Source of the DNA: Saccharum officinarum
Lineage: Eukaryota; Streptophyta; Magnoliopsida; Poales; Poaceae
Assembly (NCBI GenBank): GCA_020631735.1
Contig: CM036160.1
Span: 116,604,680 to 116,668,679 of the forward strand
DNA: 64,000 nucleotides
Direction of reading: 5' to 3'
Shown: positions 55,800-64,000 of the stretch, piece after piece
Layout of the letters: each line of letters opens with the position of its first letter
How positions within the stretch are numbered: the stretch's first letter is position 1
Made by a program: the position numbers and the translations under genes
Notes under the pieces: model-generated
Databases searched by the model: none
The model's input: only the letters and a program-made list of their open reading frames with translations
What the model was told of the DNA's origin: nothing

Positions 55800-57660
55800 C
55801 CAAGAAGCCACCCTAATTTGATAGCACCAATTATCCTTATTAGAAAGCTAAGACGACAACGTATATCAAGTCAATCAATAGAAAGGTTTGGAAGGTGGTT
55901 TAGACCAAACTTGAGATAGAAGATCTGGAGAACCCCACTGCAACCGAAAAAGTGCTTCTCCAAAACAATGACATTGCTCCTAGTGCCATTCATAATGTTA
56001 TTGATGAGAGGACATTTGAGCAAATCAAGTACATTGAGATGGCTCATGACGCATGGAAGAAGTTGGAGGAATCATTTGAGGGCCCAAGGCAATAAAGGGT
56101 GCAAAGGCATACATTCTCAAGGAAAAGTTTGCTAGCTTCAAGTTGAAGGAAGATGAGAGTGTGTCGGATATGTTCTATCAGATGGAGGTGCTTGTCAATG
56201 ATCTCAAAGTACTTGGTGAGAAATTAGAGGACAAGGACTTCTCTCATAAGTTCTTGAGATGGTTACCCATAAGATTTGGCATGTTGGTCACCTTGCTAGT
56301 GAGAACCGATTTGGACACAATAATACCAAATCAAATCTTGAAAGATATCATGACCGATGATGCTTATAGAGATGATGATGAAAAGGAAGAAGAGAACAAG
56401 GAGAAGAAAGATGAGAAGAAGAAGAGTGTGGCATTCAAAGCCACATCATCATCATAGGGCAAGGCCAAGCAAGACACATCAAGTGAAAATGATGATTCAA
56501 GCTTTAATAATATGGATGATGCGAAGATGGCTCTCTTTGTCAAGAGATTTGGCAAGTTCGTAGTGAAGAAGGGCTACCGTGCTAGAAGAAAGAAGTCTTC
56601 ATCCAAGAACAAGGAAGAGTCAAGGAGATGCTTTAAGTGTAGAAGCAAGGATCATCTTGTTGCTCAATACCCATACAATGGCGACAATGATGATGATGAC
56701 AAGAAGAGCAAGAAGAAGGAAAAGAAGGAAAAGAAGGAAAAAAAAGAGAAGAAGGATAAGATGACCATCAAGAAGAAGAAGAAGGGTGGTTCATATGTGG
56801 TCACTTGGGATAGTGATGCTTCCTCAAGTGATGATGATGATGATAGTGATGATGACAAGACCACCAAGAAGAAGGCTCTTGCAAGCATTGCTATCAATGA
56901 GAAGCCTTCTCTCTTCAACACTCTATTATACTTCATGGCTAAGGCCACTAAGGTACAAACTTGTGATGATGGATGTGATGAGGAACATGATAATGAAAGT
57001 GAAAGTGAAAGCGACAATGATGATGACCCACTAAAGATGAACTAATTGACATGTTAGAAGATGCTAAAGAACATTTTAACATTAAGAGAAGGGAATACAA
57101 AGACTTGCGCAAGGAACTAAAAGCCCTTAAGCAAGCATTTGATGAGCTCAATGCATCTCATAAGAGGCTAGAGGAAGCCCATGAGAAGCTTGGCAAGGCT
57201 CACAAGAAGCTTGAAAAGGCCCATTCCTCTATGCTTAATAAGCAAAGTGAGAAGAAGCATGTTGTAACATGTGACAAAGGCTTAACTTGTGATATAATTG
57301 ATGAATCATTCTATAAGCCTATCATTGTTGCTTTCACTAACCCTTCTTGTAGCACTCCCACTTCTACCTCATCTAGTAGTGATGGTTTCACTTATGATGG
57401 CTCACTAATGGTTGAGAATGAGACACTTAAGAAGGAGGTAAAAGAGCTCAATCACACCTTGGCTAAGGCCTATGATGGTGAGGACCGTTTGCTTATGTGC
57501 TTAGGTAGCCAAAGGACATCTCTCTATAAAGAGGGGTCGGGCTATATCCTCAAGAAAGCCAAGGCTACCTTTGCTAATCACAAACTAGTTTTGTGAGGAA
57601 CAATGACCAGTGTTGTAAAAGTTGCAAGCAAGTTGGTCACACAGAGCCACAATGCATGAA
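55800..57660 (+). pseudogene. SIRE-like gag, decayed
   Basis: Gag core from about 55830 (FDSTNYPY...; AHDAWKKLEESFEG) with at least two stops and a frame break before 56100. It continues through KFASFKLKEDESVSDMFYQM to a TAG at 56455-56457, then MALFVKRFGKFV, a first zinc knuckle (CFKCRSKDHLVAQY) whose last Cys is now Tyr, and a long Lys/Asp-rich stretch (56690-57040). Next come a coiled segment (LKALKQAFDELNASHKRLEE) and a second, intact knuckle (CKSCKQVGHTEPQC, about 57615-57656). Two knuckles and the charged linker are usual in this lineage. Confidence 0.82.
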
Positions 57661-57866
57661 CAAGAAATCACAAGCTAATGTATCCTCAATTAAGCTTTTC
57701 TTTCTATGTGCTTACTAAGGGTACAAATGGTATTCATGCTAAGTTCATTGGTGCACCATGGTGGGCTCAAAGAAGAAAGCTATATGGATGCCAAAGAGCT
57801 TGGTTACTAACCTCCAAGGACCCAAGCAAGTGTGGGTACCTAAAAAGAATTGATCTTCTTTTGTAG

Positions 57867-59054
57867 GTCAATTACAAAGCTAGAGAAACGCATTGGGTTC
57901 TTAATAGTGGCTGCACTCAACACATGACCGATGATGCTAGAATGTTCAACTCAATCAATTCAAGTGGCAATGATGTGGATAGTATTATATTTGGTGACAA
58001 TGGCAAAGGCAAGGTCAAAGGGCTTGGTAAGATTACAATATCTAATGACATGAGCATTTCTAATGTGTTGCTAGTAGAGAGCTTTAACTTCAACTTGCTA
58101 TCCGTGGCTCAATTGTGTGATCTTGAATTTAAATGCATATTTGGAGTAGATGATGTAGAGATCATAAGTGTAGATGGCTCAAACTTGATCTTTAAAGGCT
58201 TTAGATATGAGAATCTATACTTGGTTGATTTCAATACTAGTGATGCTCAATTATTAATATGCTTGTTTACTAAATCTAGTATGGGTTGGTTATGGCATAG
58301 AAGGCTTGGTCATGTTAGAATGAAACAATTGAATAGATTGATTAAGCATGGCTTGGTTAGAGGCTTGAAAGATGTTGTTTTTGAAAAGGATAAGCTTTGT
58401 AGCTCTTGTCAAGCTGGCAAACAAGTTGGAAACACCCATCCTAAGAAAAGCATGATGAGCACTAGTAAGACATTTGAGTTATTGCACATGGATTTATTTA
58501 GGCCAACACAATACACTAGCATCGGTGGAAACAAATATGACTTTGTAATAGTGTATGACTATACAATATACACTTGGGTATTCTTTCTAGTGGACAAAAG
58601 TGATGTGTTTGCAACTTTCAAATCATTTGTCAAAGGTATTCACAATGAGTTTGAAACAACCATCAAGAGAGTTAGAAGTGACAATGGTAGTGAATTCAAG
58701 AACACAAGAATTGATGAGTTGTGTGATAACTTTGGAATTAGACATCAATTCTCGGCCAAGTACACTCCACAATCAAATGGCCTTGTTGAGAGGAAGAATA
58801 GAACACTCATTGATATGACAAGGTCTATGCTTAGTGAGTATAATATGAGTCAATCTTTTTTGGCCGAAGCAATCAACACAACTTGCTATTGTAACAACCG
58901 CCTCTATTGTCACCCATTGAAAGAGATGACACCATGTGAGCTCTTAAATGGAAGAAAAGCTAACATTGCATATTTTCGGATCTTTGGTTGCAAATGCTAT
59001 ATCTTGAAGAAAGGCACTAGATTGGGCAAGTTTGAGAAGAAGTGTGATGAATGA
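57867..59054 (+). pseudogene. SIRE-like protease-integrase, inactive
   Basis: Begins near WVLNSGCTQHMTD, where the protease catalytic DSG is NSG (Asn codon AAT at 57903-57905). GAG-pre-integrase follows with WLWHRRLGHVRMKQL and CSSC, then the integrase core with HMDLFRP, SDNGSEF and VERKNRT, all three acidic residues kept. It ends at a TGA (59052-59054) where the family continues into FLLGYS. Further stops follow at about 59097 and 59164. The protease cannot work as read. Confidence 0.87.
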
Positions 59055-59302
59055 TTCTTACTAGGATACTCAACCATAAACAAAGCATATAGAGTTTAGA
59101 ATTTGGCAAGTAGTACTCTTAAGGAGGTACATGATGTTGAATTTGATGAAACAAAGGGTTCCTAAGATGAGAATGAGAATTTGGAAGATGTTAGAGGTAT
59201 TCAACTTTCAAATGCCATGAAGAACATGGATGTTGATGAATTGAGGCCTAGGCAAGTGAATGATGAAGAAGATGATCAAGTGCAAGTGCTCTCTAACTCA
59301 AT

Positions 59303-59860
59303 GTGCTAGATGATATAAATCAAGCAAGTTCAAGTACCTCTCATGACAATGTGCAAGATCAACAAGCGATTAGTACATCATCTCAACCCAATGATCAAGA
59401 AAGTACAAGCAATGTTTCAATACTCCAACCAACCAATATTACAAGAGATCATCCATTGGACACTATAATTGGAGATATTTCTGAAGGTGTACAAATAAGA
59501 TCAAGATTGACTTCATTTTGTGAGCATTTCTCATTTTTGTCATTCATTGAATCAAAGAAGATAGAAGAATCACTGAAAGATGCGGATTGGGTTAATGCAA
59601 TGCATGAAGAATTGAATAACTTCACAAGAAATCAAGTATGGGAATTAGTTGAAAGACCAAAAAACCACAATGTGATTAGAACCAAATGGGTCTTTAGAAA
59701 CAAGCAAAATCAAGATGGGATAGTAGTAAGGAACAAAGCAAGATTGGTAGCACAAGGTTACACTCAAGTGGAAGGTCTTGACTTTGGAGAAACATATGTC
59801 TCGGTTGCTAGATTGGAAGCAATTAGAATCTTCCTAGCCTATGCTTGTGCCTACAACATG
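59303..59860 (+). pseudogene. SIRE-like RT N-terminus, truncated
   Basis: Linker ([12 protein letters not shown]) and RT start ([54 protein letters not shown]) to LAYACAYN. Frame and homology then stop at the junction with CACTA sequence. The polymerase active site is absent. Confidence 0.87.
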
Positions 59861-59865
59861 ATTTC

Positions 59866-60835
59866 AGTCCAGAAACCTTACATCCATTGACATCCACGCA
59901 TCTCTTTATATTAGATGCGTAACCATCAGGCATCCTGACTCCTTCTAAGAATGTACATAACATTATCTCTCGTCCTTGCCTAAGGAGTACAGTGATGGTG
60001 GCAAAGTATACTGACCATTCTCCAGCACTGGATGTTGATCCTGCCTTATCCCAAGATGTTGCATGTCAAGCCGCGCCTTGTCACTATCCTTACACTTACC
60101 ATCTATGCCAAGCAACGTCCCAATTATGCTCTCACAGATATTTTTCTCGATGTGCATAACATCCAAATTATGCCTAACAAACACTTTTTTCTAGTAAGGC
60201 AACTCAAAAAAATATACTCTTCTTCCTCCAGTTGTGCCACCTACTCTCTTCTTCACGCTGCTTCCTCTTCTTTGTGGCTGTTCCAAATTTTGGTTGCTCA
60301 AAACTTTCATATTGTTGTATAACCTGTGCACCTATCAGTGGCACAGGTGCCTCCCTAATCTCTGTCTTGTTGAAGCTGTTTTTGTTCCTACGCCACCTAT
60401 GGTTTCGAGGTAGAAACCGACGATGACCCAAGTAGCAGTGCTTCAACCCGAATTTCAACCATAAGTAGTCTGTATCTTTGTGGCAGTATGGGCATGCAAA
60501 CTTTCCTTTAGTACTCCAGCCAGATAGCATGGCATAGGCAGGGAAATCATTTATGGTCCATAGTAGAAGCACACGAAGAGTAAAATTCTTCTCCTCCTTT
60601 GCATCCCATGTTTTAAAACCATTTACCCACAATTCCTTGAGCTCATCAATCAGGGGCTGCAAATAGACATCAATATTCATTCCAGGAGATTTCAGACCTC
60701 ATATCAGCATAGACATCATCCAATATGGTTGTTTCAAACACAACCAAGGAGGCAAGTTGTAAGGGATTAGGATGACAGGCCATGTAGTGTATGCAACATT
60801 CAACATCCCAAACGGATTATTGATACACAGGTAGT
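59866..60835 (-). pseudogene. CACTA TNP2-like transposase remnant
   Basis: Minus-strand reading from about 60835: NPFGMLNVAYTTWPVILIPY, LPPWLCLKQPYW, a stop near 60700, then MNIDVYLQPLIDELKELW, AYAMLSGWSTKGKFACPYCH, a stop at about 60195 (TAG where Trp is expected in ELPYWKK), HNLDVMHIEKNICESIIGTL, a frame break near 59960 and IMLCTFLEGVRMPDGYASNI. These are core blocks of the transposase_21/TNP2 family. The N-terminal part is missing and the C-terminal part ends at the junction, so it is dead. Confidence 0.85.
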
Positions 60836-61161
60836 TGATCTAAAAGGATTATTGATACAGGAAACTGAAAGTCACCATTTGAAAGACGCTCTGCTTGCAC
60901 GCCATCTGCTACAACAGCATATTGATCTCCACCTCCTCCTTGGTCATCTCCATCTGCTGTACTAGATGCTTGCGGTCCTGTGGGTGGCGCCAGTACTTCT
61001 CCATCTTCATCACCTGTGACATGAAACACACAAAAAGATGAGATGACAAACAGAAGAAACAAATGACGAATAGAAGTAAAGATGGATGGGATATGGTTGG
61101 GAATGGCCAATGCCAAACTGAAAGGTGCATAATATACAATTAGAAATATTTTATATGCCAT
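60836..61161 (-). other. minus-strand frame next to TNP2 remnant
   Basis: An open frame reads VTGDEDGEVLAPPTGPQASS and on to SNGDFQFP (about 61025-60865). It may be an exon of the CACTA transposase gene or of its 5' part, since it lies directly before the TNP2 blocks on the same strand. No domain is recognised; the link is inference. Confidence 0.35.
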
Positions 61162-61498
61162 CTACCAAGCGCTCATGTCCTTCTCCAAATTTCTGCTAAT
61201 TTATTTTTTGGAACTAACAAATTTCTTCAAATTCATTAAGTACACATGCCCTTTAATCTATCGTATAGGTGCATGGGGGTACATATACGGCCGCACACTA
61301 ATAGATAAATTATTAATCAAAGTCTCATCATAACGAGAAAAATATTGCCTCTTGTTTTGCAATCACATATTGCTAATTTTGTTGAATTCAAGTCAGAGTA
61401 ATATCTTACACCACACAATGGTGTTTTACTCGTAACATATATACTTAGTGATTATCACTTTGATGTTTTTCTGCTCTCTATATGCACACAGTGAACCA

Positions 61499-62925
61499 AT
61501 GACGGGTGACATGTGGACAATTCATTTCCAACGCAAGGGGAGAACTGAGGAAGATGAATTCTCAGCTGATATGAATAGAGCTCAGATCTCATTTTTTAAC
61601 CTGGTACATTTCAAAGAACAGCTTGGGTATGGAGCCAGGGACTTCTTATACTACAAGAAGCATTGCGGCAGGGATGTAGCTAGACTTGTGCCCATTGAAT
61701 ATTCACGCCACGCAGAAGCAGTACTACAGGACAATGCTGCGGATAAGCAAATCAGGTTGGTATTGTCAAGGGAGCCAGAACTAGAGGAAAATGTCAGCAT
61801 AACACCAATTAAGCGACATGTGGGGAAGCGAAAACATGATCAATCAGGTACAGATGAACAACTTGATGCCTACAAGGTGTGGCTAGCAAAATTGCGAGCC
61901 AAAAATAAAGACATAGGTAAGATCATTATTTAATTTGCATCAGTCATTCAAATTGTTATAACACAATGTTGCGTTGACAAGTGCATCTGGTTAATCATGA
62001 CTCGCAGACTACATGGATGACTTTAGGGATGAAACAATTGAAACATACAAGGAATGGCTAAGGCATACAGGCCGTCGTCGACATATGCGTAATTAAATTG
62101 CTTTCATCATGTCATCAAATATACCACCAGCTCTTGTGCATTCAATAAAATAATTAACACATGCTGATTTAATTGTTTCCAGTGTCATTATTGGAACAAC
62201 ATGTGGATGAAGATCATTTAGCTAGAGGGGAAGGAAATAAGGAAAGGAGCACAGAAAACAAAGATAGGCCAGCTCATGCAAGAAAGCCAAAACAACAAGG
62301 GAGTGGTATGTGCTGGTCCTTCCATTTTGCATTGTACGTTCAAAACTCTTTTGCTGGTCATGTATATTATATTCATTTCATATGTTAATAAGGTGGATCC
62401 AAAACTCGTGGACGTGGATGTCTCAAAGGCTTCAAAGCAACTATCAAGAGAATTAAGAGCGGTTCTCAGAAATTAAAGATTGAATTTGATTCCTTGACGG
62501 GAGGCCCCTATGGTGAGAACAACCGCACATTCGTCGATGAGATTGTAGTGTTTACTAGAAAAAGGCTCCACTTATAGGAGTGCAATAATGGAAGGACATG
62601 AAGGACGTTGTGAAAATAGCAATAGTAGATGAGATGCTGGTGAGTCAATTGTTTTCTTTAACCAAATGTTATAAATTCAGTACCTCCGCTTTATTGTTCT
62701 ATTTGTCTTTCCATTCAAACAGAAAGTTTGGGACTTAGATGACATTGAAGATGCTAGTGAAAAGATATGTGCAATTGCCAAAGAGAGGTACAAAGGATGG
62801 AGAGCTTCATTTAGTTCGACATACAAGGCATACTCCATTGATGCTCAGCGAATGAAGCATAAGCCTGAAGATTTAGACAGCGTGGAGTGGTACTACTTGA
62901 TCCAATATTTTGAAAGTGAGAGATT
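61499..62925 (+). pseudogene. CACTA second ORF (TNPA/Ptta-like), 5' part
   Basis: Plus-strand pieces joined by plausible GT-AG introns: 61499-61916 (MTGDMWTIHFQRKGRTEEDE...), about 62009-62090 (YMDDFRDETIETYKEWLRHT), about 62184-62304, and 62392 onward (TRGRGCLKGFKATIKRIKSG, then TGGPYGENNRTFVDEIVVF). A TAG at about 62575 interrupts it. Downstream blocks ICAIAKERYKGWRASFSSTY and PEDLDSVEWYYLIQYFESE follow to about 62925. These match the second protein of grass CACTA elements as I know them; its exact role (DNA-binding partner of TNP2) is inferred from the family. Confidence 0.6.
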
Positions 62926-63398
62926 CCAAGTTCGTTGGTGTCCGGTTTCTTTTGTAATTCCACTGCTAAATACAATATAAATAGCAGAGCTCTGCTTGTA
63001 TACTTTTGCAGAATATTAGCACCAAGAACTCTAGAAACCGACAAAAACAAAAGACTAAGCATCTCATTGGATCAAAACCATTTTCCCAAATTAGTTTTGA
63101 ATAGGTGACGACAACATTAACTAAGTTGATTACTTACTTAAATATATGGTCATTACCTAATGCTACATTATATTGTTGCCATCTCAGAGAAACTAGACTG
63201 ATGGTCAATAACCTATTAATTTGAAACTTTGGAGGACGACTCACACCACCAAGGATGGACAATGGTCAAATGACGACTCTAGGGATGTCTACATGAGTGC
63301 TTGTATATGATTGCAGCTTTAAAATTATAGCATGTTTCAAACTTATTTTGGAACTATTTGAAATTACATTATCCTAATTTATTTCTCATGTTTCACTT

Positions 63399-63790
63399 AG
63401 GAAAATGCCTGCATCCAAGTTACAGCGGCAAAAAAGGGAAGGATAGGCCCTTCCTTACGGTTGAGGAGGAAAATGCAGTTTTCCAACTCAACTACTCTAA
63501 AAATCTTGGAACAAAATTGTACAGATGTCATGGACGTGGATACATGGCAAAATATCCAACACGAAGCGCTCTACTAAAGCACAGAGAAGAAGATGCAGCC
63601 TGTAGTGAAGTTTTAGCCCGACAAGAAAGAATGCAGCACCAACAAGAGGTTGAAGAATTAAAAGAAAATCTTGCAAATGAAGTTTCAGCAAGGGAAAGAG
63701 ATAAGGAAGAAAGTATGAAACAAATTGAAGAAATCAGGGAAGAATTCCGGTCAACACTACAACAACAAATACAATTGGCATTGCAGCAGG
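63399..63790 (+). pseudogene. CACTA second ORF, 3' part with coiled coil
   Basis: Frame reads GRGYMAKYPTRSALLKHREE followed by a long Glu/Gln-rich helix (HQQEVEELKENLANEVSARE to QQQIQLALQQ), ending at a probable donor near 63790. GYMAKYPTR and the terminal coiled coil are typical of the C-terminal part of this CACTA protein. Separated from the preceding part by a non-coding gap (62930-63398). Confidence 0.55.
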
Positions 63791-64000
63791 TACTAACTTT
63801 GGAACACAGTTCTCCTTTTTTTGGCTCCTCTATTTTAGATAATGTTCCTTGTCTTTTGGGCTGCATAGGCTATCATAGGAACAATCAACACCACACAACT
63901 TCCAAATGGCCCAAGTGTCGACAACAACTTCCATCACACCACCCCGCATAGAGGATGCAGCTATAGAGGTAATAAAAATGCAACAAGATTACTTACAAAA

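Larger units (their letters stand above)
53758..59860 (+). mobile_element. truncated SIRE/Maximus-like Copia element
   Basis: Order: 1966-bp 5' LTR, Met-tRNA primer-binding site, gag with zinc knuckles, protease, integrase and the first part of RT. The RT breaks off after an LAYACAYN motif at about 59860, where CACTA transposase sequence begins; the rest of RT, RNase H and the 3' LTR are missing. Many stop codons and frame breaks show an old, dead copy. The order and long LTR fit the SIRE (Maximus) lineage. Confidence 0.88.
59861..64000. mobile_element. CACTA (En/Spm) element, truncated and running off the window
   Basis: Contains a TNP2-type transposase remnant on the minus strand and a second CACTA-type ORF in pieces on the plus strand, arranged head to head with about 650 bases between them. 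Neither CACTA terminus is in view: the left side is cut at the Copia junction and the right side continues beyond 64000. Confidence 0.78.

Noticed and set aside
56579..57034. Lys/Arg- and Met-rich overlapping frames
   Set aside because: Alternative-frame readings of the charged gag linker of the SIRE-like element.
1..64000. A previously undescribed multi-gene system
   Set aside because: Everything with clear coding support is a known host gene or a known transposon class; no cluster of unknown conserved genes is visible by reading alone.

Overview
The window is plant nuclear DNA, most likely from a grass of the Andropogoneae (sorghum, sugarcane or Miscanthus type); this is inferred from intron-rich genes with monocot-style GC-rich first exons, Met-tRNA-primed Copia elements, dense Tourist, Stowaway and hAT MITEs, and SIRE-type LTRs carrying CCGGACGCGTCCGG palindromes. 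I see no bacterial, organellar or viral genome features, no rRNA or tRNA gene and no CRISPR array. I found no convincing undescribed multi-gene system.

Three host genes can be read completely by following conserved protein sequence across GT-AG junctions. (1) A vacuolar Na+/H+ antiporter of the NHX1 type (+, start 4881, stop 15143, 14 coding exons, 539 aa). (2) The exocyst subunit SEC8 (-, start 38757, stop 18508, 26 coding exons, 1054 aa), which includes one GC-AG intron. (3) A Tubby-like F-box protein (+, 46403-49568, 5 coding exons, 395 aa). NHX and SEC8 converge; SEC8 and the Tubby-like gene diverge. They act in vacuolar ion balance, exocytic vesicle tethering and phosphoinositide/SCF signalling, and nothing in the sequence links them as a pathway.

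The rest is mostly transposable DNA. NHX intron 2 holds a hAT element with perfect 8-bp duplications, and NHX intron 13 holds a 5.6-kb Copia element with unusually short 115-bp LTRs. SEC8 introns hold a second, recently inserted and internally deleted copy of that Copia family, a hAT element, a Tourist MITE, a solo LTR, a 5'-truncated LINE and a Stowaway remnant. From 40.0 to 46.0 kb, between SEC8 and the Tubby-like gene, lies a nested cluster of MITEs with a 2.06-kb SIRE-like solo LTR and a 39-nt perfect hairpin. From 52.3 kb to the end come a further solo LTR rich in palindromes, a decayed SIRE/Maximus-like Copia element (53.76 to about 59.86 kb) and, directly abutting it, a broken CACTA (En/Spm) element that runs off the window.

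The best second-look items are: the two sibling Copia copies in introns of both convergent genes; palindrome arrays in the U3 of two unrelated LTR families; the hairpin just upstream of the Tubby-like gene; the GC-AG intron of SEC8; and stop codons that fit loss of methylated cytosines.
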